Assembly: GCF_018617395.1 (NCBI RefSeq)
Contig: NZ_JACSKC010000001.1
Span: 806,001 to 870,000, forward strand
From: Exiguobacterium sp. s48
Lineage (GTDB): Bacteria > Bacillota > Bacilli > Exiguobacteriales > Exiguobacteriaceae
Length of the DNA: 64,000 nucleotides
Reading direction: 5' to 3'
Shown: piece after piece, positions 41,663 to 50,657 of the stretch
Position numbering within the stretch: the first letter of the stretch is position 1
Layout: each line of letters opens with the position of its first letter
Program-made: the position numbers and the translations under genes
The notes under the pieces: model-generated
What the model was told of the DNA's origin: nothing
Database searches by the model: none
The model's input: only the letters and a program-made list of their open reading frames with translations

Positions 41663-42987
41663 CGCTCTCGACCTCCCGCTAGTCGATAATGACGAAGTCT
41701 CTCCGTTTCCTCCCAAAGCTCATCCCCAAATGGTCCTGAGAGTTCCCCATCCTTCATCAAATAGAACGTATTGGCGATATGGGCGAACGACAAGTCATGG
41801 GTCACGAACAAGATGGTCTGTCCCTTATCCGCATGTCGCTTCATCAATTTCTCAAGGGCATGGAGTGCCGGTTCATCCTGCCCTGCCGTCGGTTCATCGA
41901 AGGCAAGCAACTGTTTGTTTGAAAGTAACTGGATCCCGACGGCGAGTCGTCGCTTCTGTCCATGACTGAGCGATAGTGGATGAAGAGACCGTTTATCCGC
42001 AAGGGATAGCTCCTCCAATACGATATCAATCGACTCCTCATGACCAAACTGTAGTTCTTGCTCGACCGAGTACATGAAAAATAAGTGTTCCGGAGATTGA
42101 GGGACAAGTCCGACTCGGCGATCACTCTCCGTCAAACTTCGTAAAAACGTCGACTTCCCGCTCCCATTTGGACCCAATATGGCGATCACTTCCCCAATAC
42201 GAGCTGTTAGGGTCACGCCTTTTAATCGAAATGTGTCGCGCACCACCTCGTCGACCACATAGTGCTCGCCTTCTTGTTGTGATGCAGAAGTTCGTGTGAA
42301 TGAAAAATCATCGACCGGTTGAAACGGTTCGTCCCGTACAATCCGCCCTTGATCGAGTTCGATATGCCAATCAAAAAAGTCTCCCCATACGTGCGCGCGA
42401 TGTTCGACGACGATGACGTTCACGTTGTCCAAGTGATCGAGCCAGTCGACGAATCGATTCGCGGTCACTGGGTCAAGGTGTGTCAACGGCTCATCGAGAA
42501 GCAACCATTCCGGTTGTCCGACCAGGGCGCAAGCGACGGCGATCCGCTGTTTCTCCCCGCCTGACAAGGAATCGATGTGACGATTTCGGTAATCAGTCAG
42601 TTGGAGTGACTCGAGAATCTCCGTCACGCGCTGATCGATGACCTCGACCGGCGTCTGCAAATTTTCGAGTGTGAAGATGAGTTCTTCGTCCACCCGTTCC
42701 ATCACGAACTGCGTGTCCGGGTCTTGGAATACAGTCCCGACCCGCTGATTGATCTCACCTGGTTCGTAGTCGTCGTGTGAGCGACCCAATAGTTCGAGTC
42801 TGCCTTCAAGGATTCCATCACAATTCTCTGGATAGAGACGGTTGAACAGCGCGAGCAGGGTCGACTTCCCGCTTCCGCTCGCTCCTGTCAAAATCGTGCG
42901 CCAAGGTTTAATGGATAGTGACACATCTTTGATGATGGTGTCCTGACTCTCGGGGAACCGGAATGAAAGCGATTCTGTCTCAACCAT
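41644..42987 (-). CDS. ykoD: ECF transporter ATPase with two ABC domains, YkoD-like
   Basis: Fused double ABC ATPase of 447 residues. First domain: GASGSGKST, DPDTQFVMERVDEELIF, LSGGEKQRIAVACAL, LLLDEPLTHLD. Second domain from about 250: GPNGSGKSTFLRSL, LSHGQKRRLAVGI, AFDEPTAGQD, VTHDLSFA. The DPDTQF and the SPEHLFF segments are the ECF-type Q-helix. ATG at 42987 overlaps ykoE by eight bases; the longer reading frame to 43143 lies inside ykoE. Confidence 0.9.
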   Translation of the reverse strand: MVETESLSFRFPESQDTIIKDVSLSIKPWRTILTGASGSGKSTLLALFNRLYPENCDGILEGRLELLGRSHDDYEPGEINQRVGTVFQDPDTQFVMERVDEELIFTLENLQTPVEVIDQRVTEILESLQLTDYRNRHIDSLSGGEKQRIAVACALVGQPEWLLLDEPLTHLDPVTANRFVDWLDHLDNVNVIVVEHRAHVWGDFFDWHIELDQGRIVRDEPFQPVDDFSFTRTSASQQEGEHYVVDEVVRDTFRLKGVTLTARIGEVIAILGPNGSGKSTFLRSLTESDRRVGLVPQSPEHLFFMYSVEQELQFGHEESIDIVLEELSLADKRSLHPLSLSHGQKRRLAVGIQLLSNKQLLAFDEPTAGQDEPALHALEKLMKRHADKGQTILFVTHDLSFAHIANTFYLMKDGELSGPFGDELWEETERLRHYRLAGGRERCHSMI

Positions 42988-43555
42988 GGACGTTCCCACT
43001 CCGAGCGATCGCATAGCCACGAAGCGACCCCGTCTTGAGCAACAGGTCACTGAGCAACTTCCCACCGATTCCTGCGATGACCATGCCACTGACCGCCCGC
43101 AGCCCGAACATCGTCGCCACATATCCCGGTTCAAGCATCGCAAATCCGCTCATGAAGTAGGTGTACACGAAACTCGTGACGGCCGAGCCAAATCCAGCTA
43201 GCATGAGAACCCATAGCTCATATCGACGATAGCCCGTCATCGCAAAGACAGCTTCCGCCCCAAGACCTTGGACGATGCCGACCAAGATGATGCGGGGTCC
43301 GATCGCATTTCCAATCAACATCTCAATCGTCGCTGCCATCACTTCCGAGATGAAGGCAGCACCCGGCTTCCGGATGATATACGCCGAAATGATTGACACG
43401 ATGAACCAGATACCGAAGATCCACTCATAGGCGATCGGTCCAATCAACCCTGCCCATAAGTTCCCGATATGGACAAACAATAAGTAGACGACGGCAAAGA
43501 CGACAGACAATACGGAGACGAGGACGACCTCTTTCAATTTCCACGATTTAAGCAT
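42980..43555 (-). CDS. ykoE: ECF transporter S component, YkoE-like
   Basis: Substrate-capture membrane subunit of 191 residues with about five to six helices. Contains KLKEVVLVSVLSVVFAVVYLLFVHIGN and GIVQGLGAEAVFAMTGYRRY, typical of YkoE (thiamine-related S components). ATG at 43555 has GGAGG and overlaps ykoF by eight bases. Together with YkoCDF it should import thiamine or its pyrimidine moiety (HMP), in line with the upstream TPP riboswitch. Confidence 0.88.
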   Translation of the reverse strand: MLKSWKLKEVVLVSVLSVVFAVVYLLFVHIGNLWAGLIGPIAYEWIFGIWFIVSIISAYIIRKPGAAFISEVMAATIEMLIGNAIGPRIILVGIVQGLGAEAVFAMTGYRRYELWVLMLAGFGSAVTSFVYTYFMSGFAMLEPGYVATMFGLRAVSGMVIAGIGGKLLSDLLLKTGSLRGYAIARSGNVHG

Positions 43556-44138
43556 GTTGACCTCCATGTGACGGACTGTTCACACTGAACGTCACCGTCA
43601 TGACGACGTGGCGATTCTTTTCGCGCGTCCTGTTGAACGCCGCCTCGTAATACGAGAACACATCATCTAAGTTCCCATGAATGCCTGACGCGTAGTGCAT
43701 GGAGTCATTATAGACACCCGCCTGTTTCGCTTGCTCGATTTCATCATAGATGAGATCCATGTAGTGCTCCGCCCCCATCGGATAAAGCGCGAACTGTGAC
43801 GAGACATACTGTTCTCTTGAAATTCCGTTCAATGGTTGTGGTGGTGCCTCGAGCGCCTCATCCCCTGCCGAATCTCCCGGACATCCGACAGAGAAGGTTC
43901 CGCTCATCGAGACATGGCGTCCTTCCTTCGAAGCCAGGCTCAACACGGTCCTTGCGACGTCGAATACGTGCTCGGCGCGACCTCGGATCACGGTCGACAC
44001 GTCATCCGTATGTCGCCACACACCCGTCATATTCGTTCCTTTCAATGCCCCTTTGATCGTCCCGACAAAGTCATCTGTCATCGGGCTAAGCGTGAAGCGA
44101 AATCCGACAATCGGACTCGTGCCACATGATTCATTCAT
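43548..44138 (-). CDS. ykoF: YkoF-like thiamine/HMP-binding protein
   Basis: Soluble protein of 196 residues made of two ferredoxin-like repeats: FRFTLSPMTDDFVGTIKGAL...HVSMSGTFSVGCPGD and FALYPMGAEHYMDLIYDEIE...HVVMTVTFSVNSPSH. This tandem fold is that of B. subtilis YkoF, shown to bind thiamine. ATG at 44138 follows GAGGGGGAA. First gene after the TPP riboswitch, tightly overlapped by ykoE. Confidence 0.88.
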   Translation of the reverse strand: MNESCGTSPIVGFRFTLSPMTDDFVGTIKGALKGTNMTGVWRHTDDVSTVIRGRAEHVFDVARTVLSLASKEGRHVSMSGTFSVGCPGDSAGDEALEAPPQPLNGISREQYVSSQFALYPMGAEHYMDLIYDEIEQAKQAGVYNDSMHYASGIHGNLDDVFSYYEAAFNRTREKNRHVVMTVTFSVNSPSHGGQHA

Positions 44139-44166
44139 CTTGTTTCCCCCTCTATATGTGTTTGCA

Positions 44167-44316
44167 TAAAAAAAGCCGCATTCATGAGAATGCAGCAACA
44201 AAATCTATACAAACTTGCATAGAGAAAGTGCCGCACTTCCTCACGCCAGTATTACCTGGATCGAGTTATAAGGGATCGGAGCCATGCTCACATCTCAGCC
44301 GAAGCACCCCTAGTGC
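44167..44316 (-). ncRNA. TPP (THI-box) riboswitch with terminator
   Basis: Minus strand: CTAGGGGTGCTTCGGCTGAGAT (P2 and the pyrimidine-sensor GGCTGAGAT, 44312-44291), then GATCCAGGTAATACTGGCGTGAGG (pyrophosphate-sensor side, 44262-44238), closing P1. A terminator follows, GCTGCATTC/GAATGCGGC with TTTTTTT (44196-44167), 30 bases before the ykoF start. TPP should shut off ykoFEDC. Confidence 0.95.
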
Positions 44317-44380
44317 AGTCATTGATATGCGGTTACTTATGCAGTCACAGTATAGCGATGTTTTGTCAGTTTGTAAACGG

Positions 44381-45580
44381 TCAATCTGAATAGGTGACGA
44401 GTTGGCCAGTACCAGGAAGTGGGTCATGGAACGAATCCCACTCCGCTACCATCTCCTCATCCGTCAACAAGCAGGCGTCAAGTGATTGCTCGACCGCCTC
44501 CCGGTCCATTCGTTGACCGATGAGGACCAATTCGTTCTGTCGGTCTCCGTACGGCTCGATGTAATCTTCACGCAGTTCAGGTTCTGAGGCGAACATGGCC
44601 TCTCGTTCACTCTCCGGAAGGGTCGCTAACCAACGACCGGCATGTTCGAGCGTCGATGCGTATCCGGCCTGGGAGAAGAGACAGGCAAGGTCGTTCCGTG
44701 ACGCGATCCACAAGAAGCCTTTGGCACGGACTATTTCTTCAGGATAGTGCTCCATCCAATTCATCAAGCGCTCAGGGTGGAACGGTCGACGACGACGGTA
44801 GACGAACGAGCTGATGCCATACTCCTCCGTTTCCGGCGTATGTTCTTCTGCCTCAAGTTCTTGAATCCATCCCGCCGCACGCATCGCCTGATCGAAATCG
44901 AACAACTGGACGTCGAGTAGATCGTCTAACGCTACGTCGGAGTATGTTGAAGTCAATAATCGGGCGCTCGGGTTGAGTGTCTTAAGTAGCCCCTTCATCT
45001 CCTGCAGTTCCGCTTCAGACACCCGGTCTGCCTTATTCAACACGATGATATCCGCAAATTCGACTTGGTCGACGAGTAGGTCGACGACTTCACGGACATC
45101 TCCTGTATCGACGGCTTGTTGACGTTCCATGAGCGATTCACCAGAATTGAAATCTTTGAAGAAGCGGTACGCATCGACGACAGTGACCATCGCATCGATA
45201 TAGACACGGCTCGTCAAATCGATTCCGAGCGCATCATCGGCATACGTGAACGTCTGCGCAACGGGAATCGGTTCAGAGATACCAGAAGACTCGATGATGA
45301 TGCCATCGAGGTCACGATCCTTTGTCAACTCATAGACCGCTGTCAGCAAATCCTCGCGGAGGGTACAACAGATGCACCCGTTCGAGAGTTCGACTAATTT
45401 TTCATCGGTACGGGAGAAACCACCCTGTTCAATCAATTTCTCATCGATGTTCAACTCGCTCATATCGTTCACGATGACCGCATATTTTTTATCTTCCCGG
45501 TTATGTAAGATGTGGTTGAGCAGTGTCGTCTTTCCGCTACCAAGATAACCCGAGAGTACCGTGATTGGAATTCGTTTCAT
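44381..45580 (-). CDS. CobW/ZNG-family GTP-binding metallochaperone
   Basis: G3E GTPase of 399 residues. Walker A GYLGSGKT (K17), metal motif CICC at 69-72 ([14 protein letters not shown]), Walker [16 protein letters not shown] guanine specificity, then the C-terminal CobW_C domain ([15 protein letters not shown]). Of the YciC/ZagA type in Bacillus, which delivers zinc to enzymes under zinc limitation. An upstream Zur-like box supports this. Residues between 215 and 240 form an acidic linker. Confidence 0.88.
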   Translation of the reverse strand: MKRIPITVLSGYLGSGKTTLLNHILHNREDKKYAVIVNDMSELNIDEKLIEQGGFSRTDEKLVELSNGCICCTLREDLLTAVYELTKDRDLDGIIIESSGISEPIPVAQTFTYADDALGIDLTSRVYIDAMVTVVDAYRFFKDFNSGESLMERQQAVDTGDVREVVDLLVDQVEFADIIVLNKADRVSEAELQEMKGLLKTLNPSARLLTSTYSDVALDDLLDVQLFDFDQAMRAAGWIQELEAEEHTPETEEYGISSFVYRRRRPFHPERLMNWMEHYPEEIVRAKGFLWIASRNDLACLFSQAGYASTLEHAGRWLATLPESEREAMFASEPELREDYIEPYGDRQNELVLIGQRMDREAVEQSLDACLLTDEEMVAEWDSFHDPLPGTGQLVTYSD

Positions 45581-45597
45581 ATTGATGAACCTCCATT

Positions 45598-45618
45598 AAA
45601 TCGTAATCATTACTTTTT
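45598..45618 (-). promoter_or_regulatory. Zur-box-like operator
   Basis: AAATCGTAAT-C-ATTACTTTTT (read on the plus strand) compares with Bacillus Zur box AAATCGTAAT-N-ATTACGATTT. One half is perfect, the other has CG changed to TT. It lies 18-38 bases upstream of the CobW start. Zur repression under zinc sufficiency is expected. Confidence 0.75.
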
Positions 45619-45651
45619 ATATATTGAAACGACTGATTCGATTTGTCAACA

Positions 45652-45680
45652 AAAAAACACGCCACACGGACGTGTTTTGA
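45652..45680. terminator. Bidirectional terminator-like hairpin
   Basis: AAAACACG/CGTGTTTT with a nine-base loop; T or A runs on both sides. Lies after the small membrane-anchored gene (minus strand). Confidence 0.65.
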
Positions 45681-45691
45681 AAAACATGCTC

Positions 45692-45958
45692 TTATTCTTC
45701 CAACGCTTTTCGTTCTGCTTCCGAGCGGGGATAGGCGTTCGCTTGCCACTCCGCCCGATAGATGGAGTCGAGTTGCGTCAACCCGACCTCATCCTCGTCC
45801 TTGTCAGAATCGACACTCGGCACCTCGTCCCATTTTGGGTCGAGATAAGAATGTTCTTCTTCCCGCGCTCGATTTTCTTGCAACTTTTGAATCCCCATCT
45901 TGACCGCTGCCGCAACTGCCAACCCAATACCCGCTCGAACTAACAGTCGTTTCACCAT
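45692..45958 (-). CDS. Small hypothetical membrane-anchored acidic protein
   Basis: Eighty-eight residues: a positively charged start and one hydrophobic segment (about 5-20, RLLVRAGIGLAVAAAVKMG), then a strongly acidic tail. GGAGGACATG precedes ATG 45958. Could be a small YtxH-like or stress envelope protein, but no family is certain. Just downstream of the SMP-30 gene. Confidence 0.5.
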   Translation of the reverse strand: MVKRLLVRAGIGLAVAAAVKMGIQKLQENRAREEEHSYLDPKWDEVPSVDSDKDEDEVGLTQLDSIYRAEWQANAYPRSEAERKALEE

Positions 45959-45970
45959 TACATGTCCTCC

Positions 45971-46852
45971 TCAACGCCCAAAGCGATAAAGCGGCATCCC
46001 TTTCACCTCTGTATCGATGATAAATACCGATCCAGCATCCGGATATTCGGCTAACGCTTCCTCATCCATCCCCTCACGAGCCGTCGTGATGGCCAATCGA
46101 TTGAGCCCATCCCCGATGAAGGCGCAGGATGTGACATTCGGTGCAGGAACGTGAACTTCTAACAGCTTCTCACCGGTTGATGGATTCCAGCGAGATACTT
46201 TGCTTCCGGCGTAATGCGCAATCCATAAACATCCTTCCGTATCTGATGTCATACCATCAGGGAAGCCATCCTCGTCTGCGAAATCGATGACGACCTTTCC
46301 GTTCGATAATGTGCCGGCCTTCATGTCAAAATCATATTGGCGAATCGTTTCAGTCGGTGTATCGATATGATAAAAAACGGAATGGTCAGGAGACCACGTC
46401 AATCCGTTCGAAAGTGTGAGCTTATCCATGAGTGTCGTCGTCGTCCCATCCCGATCGACACGATACAATGTCGCTTGATTCTCTTCGTCTTCGAGATGAA
46501 GCGTTCCGGCGAAGATTCGACCGTATGGATCGGCTTTTCCGTCATTGAACCGCAATTGACCGTCCGGATCATCCAACTCGACAATCTTCTGCAAGTCCCG
46601 ATTGATCTCATCCCATTCATAAATGCCATCCTTCAATCCGAGAACGACGCCATCCGTCACTTTCGGAATGACGAAACCGACTTGTTTCCCGACTTCAAAC
46701 GACGAGATTTCATCTTCACGTTCGTCATACCACCACAATGTATGCCCTTCGATATCCACCCAATAAAACCGCTTCAGCTCAGCATCCCAACAAGGACCTT
46801 CACCAAGCGTATTCCGTACACGAATCCACAACGACGCATCTACTTTCTCCAT
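45971..46852 (-). CDS. SMP-30/gluconolactonase/LRE family protein
   Basis: Six-bladed beta-propeller lactonase family, 293 residues. Starts LGEGPCWDAELKRFYWVDIEGHTLWW (metal-binding Glu in GEGP), then TLSNGLTWSPDHSVFYHIDT (Asn of the SNGLxWS motif) and DGFPDGMTSDTEGCLWIA (Asp of FPDG), the calcium or zinc ligand set. Hydrolyses a sugar lactone; the exact substrate is not visible. Divergent to the methyltransferase. Confidence 0.85.
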   Translation of the reverse strand: MEKVDASLWIRVRNTLGEGPCWDAELKRFYWVDIEGHTLWWYDEREDEISSFEVGKQVGFVIPKVTDGVVLGLKDGIYEWDEINRDLQKIVELDDPDGQLRFNDGKADPYGRIFAGTLHLEDEENQATLYRVDRDGTTTTLMDKLTLSNGLTWSPDHSVFYHIDTPTETIRQYDFDMKAGTLSNGKVVIDFADEDGFPDGMTSDTEGCLWIAHYAGSKVSRWNPSTGEKLLEVHVPAPNVTSCAFIGDGLNRLAITTAREGMDEEALAEYPDAGSVFIIDTEVKGMPLYRFGR

Positions 46853-47000
46853 TGCACAGCCTCCACTCTATCCATTAGTTCAGAAATCTATTCCCCTCTC
46901 GCATGGGGACTAAGCATGAATCCGGAAAATCGTGATGGAATTTCACTGTCGTTCGTTCGGTCTGCTATAGTGAAAGAAACGTAGCGAGGGAGTGAATGGC

Positions 47001-47600
47001 TTGTCGAAATGGGATGAACGATTTAGTTCGGAAGAATATGTGTATGGGACAGAGCCAAACGACTTTTTACGCGAATGGGTCACATCTCGCCAGCTTGGAG
47101 GGAAACGTGTATTGGCCATCGCCGAGGGGGAAGGTCGAAACGCGGTATGGCTCGCCACGCTCGGCTATGAAGTCGAAATGTGGGACGCTTCGAAAGTGGG
47201 GCTCGAAAAGGCGAAGCGCTTGGCGACGTCACGAAACGTGTCCATTCAGACGAAACAGATCGACTTGAATGAAGCGGACTGGCCAAACGAGGCGTATGAC
47301 ATGGTCCTCTGTATCTTTGGCCACTTTCGTCCACATGTCAGAGAAAAGGTGTTCACGGGTATCCAACAAACGCTTCGACCTGGTGGCGTATTCCTGACTG
47401 AAGTTTACTCTACACATCAACTTGATTACGGGACAGGCGGACCAAAAGATGCCTCACTTCTATACACCGAAGAGATGTTCCGCCAACTAGAGGACGATTT
47501 CGTACCGCTCGTCTTACACGAGACGGTCGTCTGGCGAGAAGAAGGCACGCTCCATCACGGCGAATCAGCTGTGATTCAATATGTTGGGCAAAAATGGTAA
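47001..47600 (+). CDS. Class I SAM-dependent methyltransferase (TehB-like)
   Basis: Small Rossmann methyltransferase of 199 residues. SAM motif I RVLAIAEGEGRNAVWLATLGYEVEMWDAS, motif II acidic Asp, IDLNEADWPNEAYDMVLCIFGHF, and a final beta-hairpin. The first 20 residues (SKWDERFSSEEYVYGTEPNDFL) are typical of tellurite-resistance TehB-like/thiopurine-type small methyltransferases. TTG 47001 with CGAGGGAG eight bases upstream is preferred over GTG 46992. Confidence 0.82.
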   Translation: MSKWDERFSSEEYVYGTEPNDFLREWVTSRQLGGKRVLAIAEGEGRNAVWLATLGYEVEMWDASKVGLEKAKRLATSRNVSIQTKQIDLNEADWPNEAYDMVLCIFGHFRPHVREKVFTGIQQTLRPGGVFLTEVYSTHQLDYGTGGPKDASLLYTEEMFRQLEDDFVPLVLHETVVWREEGTLHHGESAVIQYVGQKW

Positions 47601-47602
47601 AC

Positions 47603-47637
47603 GAATGGCCTCCCCGAGATTCGGAGAGGCCATTTTT
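47603..47637. terminator. Bidirectional terminator
   Basis: GAATGGCCTCCCCGA/TCGGAGAGGCCATT with TTTTTT on the plus strand, between the methyltransferase and rlmN. Confidence 0.85.
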
Positions 47638-48698
47638 TACTTCGCGCCTTCGACGTTCATATGCTTACTGCGGAGTTGTCCGCATGCCGCATCGATATCT
47701 GTCCCGTGTTCGAGACGGACACCTGTGTTGACGCCACGTTTTTTCAAGATGTCGTAGAACGCCATGATGTCCTCAGGCGTGCTTCGCTCATATTGGATGT
47801 GCTCGTTGACCGGGTTGTATGGAATCAAATTGATGTAAGACTTGTCTTTGATGTCTTCGATCAAGTCAGCGAGTTCTTCCGCATGTTCCGGTAAATCGTT
47901 CACTTTCGAGAGTAGGATATACTCGAACGTGATTCGTTTGTTCGTCTTCTCGACGTAGTAACGAATCGATGGCATGAGTTTATCGAGCGGGAACGCCCGG
48001 TTGATTTTCATGATACGTGTACGTAATTCATCGTTTGGCGCATGCAGAGAGAGCGCCAAGTTGATACGTAGATCAAGGTCTGCGAACTTGTAAATCTTAT
48101 CCGCGAGACCACTCGTCGACACATTGATCTTACGTGGGGCGATCGCAAGTCCACGCTCATCTTTGACGACACGCAAGAAGTCGACCAAGTTGTCGAAGTT
48201 ATCGAACGGTTCGCCGATTCCCATGACGACGATATGGCTGACGCGGTCCCCTTCACCCTCTTCATCGAGGAAGTGTTGGACGGTCATGATTTGCTCGACG
48301 ACCTCACCCGCCGTCAAGTCACGCGTCTTTTTCAACAAGCCGCTCGCACAGAAGCTACAGCCGATGTTACAACCGACCTGAGTCGTCACACAGACCGAAC
48401 GTCCGTATTTGTGACGCATGAGCACCGTCTCGATGTAGTGCCCGTCATGTAATTTAAGTAAGAATTTGACCGTCCCGTCGCCCGCTTCTTGTTTGACGAA
48501 CAGTTCTTGTGTCGAGATGACATATTTCTCTGTTAAGTAATTACGCACCTCATCACGTACGTTGAGGTCGTCCATCGATTTGACCCGGTCGATGTAGAGC
48601 GAGTCCCAAACTTGACGTGCGTGGAAGGCACCGTATCCCGCTTCCGTACACTCGTTTGTGAGTTGATCGAACGTCAACCCGTATATAGATGATTTCAT
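47637..48698 (-). CDS. rlmN: 23S rRNA (adenine-2503-C2)-methyltransferase RlmN
   Basis: Radical-SAM methyltransferase of 353 residues that methylates A2503 in 23S rRNA and A37 of some tRNAs. Cluster motif CNIGCSFC gives Cys110, Cys114 and Cys117; the SAM-binding region includes HIVVMGIGEPFDNFDN, and the resolving cysteine is in DIDAACGQLRS near the C-terminus. Monocistronic between terminators. Confidence 0.95.
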   Translation of the reverse strand: MKSSIYGLTFDQLTNECTEAGYGAFHARQVWDSLYIDRVKSMDDLNVRDEVRNYLTEKYVISTQELFVKQEAGDGTVKFLLKLHDGHYIETVLMRHKYGRSVCVTTQVGCNIGCSFCASGLLKKTRDLTAGEVVEQIMTVQHFLDEEGEGDRVSHIVVMGIGEPFDNFDNLVDFLRVVKDERGLAIAPRKINVSTSGLADKIYKFADLDLRINLALSLHAPNDELRTRIMKINRAFPLDKLMPSIRYYVEKTNKRITFEYILLSKVNDLPEHAEELADLIEDIKDKSYINLIPYNPVNEHIQYERSTPEDIMAFYDILKKRGVNTGVRLEHGTDIDAACGQLRSKHMNVEGAK

Positions 48699-48763
48699 TG
48701 TAATCTGTCCTTTCTCTAATCCGCATACGTACCATTGTAGCGGACGTGAGAGACGGGTGCAAC

Positions 48764-50170
48764 TTACGAATAGTCTGGAGGCGTCGGTCGTGTGATGAAC
48801 TGTTCGAACGCATAAGCGACTCGGATCAAATCACGCTCCGCATAGCTCGTTCCCGTGAACGAGAGACCGAATGGGGCACCGCTCTCCTTTCGTTGATATG
48901 GGATCGTAATCGTCGGATGCCCTGCTTTCGCAGCCATGTCGTAGTTCATGTCATGCGGCAGGACGAGTGCGTCCAGTTTATGTGACGCAAGCAATGTGTC
49001 AATCCCTTCCGTTTTCGCGAGACGGACGTCCTCGATGCGACGGTTGAGATAGTTCGCTTCAGTCAGTTTTCCAGATTTGGCGTTCGCTTCTTCAAAGATG
49101 GTCTGACCGTGCGGAATCGATTCAGGATGTTCCGCGTTCCACTCGATCAAATCGGAAAGCGTTTTAAACGGCACGGTCGTGTTGGCAAGATACGCCTCGA
49201 CCCCGAGCTTGAATTCGTCGAACAAGATGTCCGCCTGATTTAGCGCCTCATGCTTTGGTAGCGTGACCTCGACGAGTTCGACCTCGGCTTGCCGTAGCAA
49301 TCGGAGCGCCCTCTCATACAATCCGACTTCTTCTTCTGAGATGTCTGGTTTGACGAACCCGACACGCATCCCTACCGCTTGACGGACATCGAGACATGTC
49401 ACATAAGGCGGTCCTACTGGAGTTTCCCACGTCGCCGGGTCTGATTCATCCTCACCGCACATCGATTGTAAGGCGATGACCGCATCACGAAGCGTACGCG
49501 CCATCGGTCCCGCCGTATCTTGAGAACGTGAAATCGGGATGATCCCCGAGCGACTGATTAATCCGACGGTCGGCTTGATCCCGACGATGCTGTTATGGAC
49601 ACTCGGATGGATGATTGAACCGCTCGTCTCAGATCCGACTGCGAGAAGCGTGAGGTTTGCCGCGACCGCTGAAGCCGACCCTGAGCTTGACCCCCCGACG
49701 TCTAACCCGTCGCCGTATGGGTTCATCGTCTGTCCACCGACGGCACTCCAGCCGTTCGGCATATCTTCCGTTAAAAAGTTCGCCCACTCGGACAGGTTCG
49801 CTTTGCCAAGGATGATGGCCCCGTCAGCCCGTAACCGTTTGACGAGCTCGGCATCTCGACCGGCGAAATGATGTCGCATCGCGGTAGCACCTGCAGTCGT
49901 TCGCATCAGACCGTTCGTCTCGATATTGTCTTTGATTAAGACGGGAATGCCGAGTAGCGGTTTGCGTACCCCTTTTCGGTAGGCCCGGTCTGCTGCCTCT
50001 GCCTCGAACAGGGCGTCCGGATTGACTTGAATGACGGCGTGAAGCCGTTCATTATACGTCGCAATCCGTCCTAAATAGTAGGCGGTCACGTCTCTCGCCG
50101 TGAATTGTCCTTCTTTATACCCACGATGCGCACGTTCGATCGTCAGTTCATGTAATTGGATTTGTTCCAT
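48764..50170 (-). CDS. Amidase signature family enzyme
   Basis: Ser-cisSer-Lys amidohydrolase of about 468 residues. Lys in LGIPVLIKDNIETNG, the Gly/Ser-rich signature GGSSSGSASAVAANLTLLAVGSETSGSI (nucleophile Ser in the second half), and PTVGLISRSGIIPISRSQDTAGPMARTLRD. Not next to gatB or gatC, and its substrate-binding part differs from GatA, so a free amidase is more likely. ATG ATG tandem: the second (50170) has better spacing to AGGAGG. Confidence 0.85.
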   Translation of the reverse strand: MEQIQLHELTIERAHRGYKEGQFTARDVTAYYLGRIATYNERLHAVIQVNPDALFEAEAADRAYRKGVRKPLLGIPVLIKDNIETNGLMRTTAGATAMRHHFAGRDAELVKRLRADGAIILGKANLSEWANFLTEDMPNGWSAVGGQTMNPYGDGLDVGGSSSGSASAVAANLTLLAVGSETSGSIIHPSVHNSIVGIKPTVGLISRSGIIPISRSQDTAGPMARTLRDAVIALQSMCGEDESDPATWETPVGPPYVTCLDVRQAVGMRVGFVKPDISEEEVGLYERALRLLRQAEVELVEVTLPKHEALNQADILFDEFKLGVEAYLANTTVPFKTLSDLIEWNAEHPESIPHGQTIFEEANAKSGKLTEANYLNRRIEDVRLAKTEGIDTLLASHKLDALVLPHDMNYDMAAKAGHPTITIPYQRKESGAPFGLSFTGTSYAERDLIRVAYAFEQFITRPTPPDYS

Positions 50171-50283
50171 CATGCATTCCTCCTTTATCTCTCCCACTCT
50201 ATTCGTGCTCTACGTCTGATTTCCTTTTCGTATCGCCAAGTCGATGTGTTCTTGATACACTTAAGAAAAAACAGGAGGTCCCA

Positions 50284-50445
50284 ATGACTCGCTCCTATGT
50301 CTTTGTGTTGCTTGCCGTATTCGGTCTATTTTTCTTACAGCTATACGGGGAGAATGTGCCGTATGGTACGCTCATTTCCATCGGGTTGATTGGATTCATC
50401 ATCGTCTTGACGGTTTTTCAGTTGAAACGAAAACCGAATCATTGA
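50284..50445 (+). CDS. Small membrane protein (53 aa)
   Basis: Short ORF with AGGAGG nine bases before ATG. Two hydrophobic segments: residues 4-21 (SYVFVLLAVFGLFFLQLY) and 29-45, then a basic tail QLKRKPNH. Likely a real small membrane protein. No family recognised. Confidence 0.6.
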   Translation: MTRSYVFVLLAVFGLFFLQLYGENVPYGTLISIGLIGFIIVLTVFQLKRKPNH

Positions 50446-50488
50446 CGAATGTAATTTGAGGGTGGTATGATGCTCTCACCAACTACAT

Positions 50489-50627
50489 ATCGATATCAAG
50501 AGTGAACGAGAGATCTGGCTCCGCGACTTCACAGCAACCTGCCTTAGGCAAGGTGCTACGACCAGCAAGGGAAACCTTGGACGATATGACGAAAGCGCTC
50601 ATGTCATCCGACGTGAGCGCTTTTTTT
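50489..50627 (+). ncRNA. SAM-I (S-box) riboswitch with terminator upstream of msrA
   Basis: P1 forms from ATATCG (50489-50494) and CGATAT (50582-50587). Core text: ATCAAGAGTGAACGAGAGATCTGGCTC, CAGCAACCTG and GGTGCTACGACCAGCAAG, an S-box with slightly divergent P2. A strong terminator follows: AAAGCGCTCA/TGAGCGCTTT then six Ts (50593-50627). Places msrA under SAM control. Confidence 0.88.
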
Positions 50628-50657
50628 GTTGAATGACGATTTGGAGGGAACGACAGT

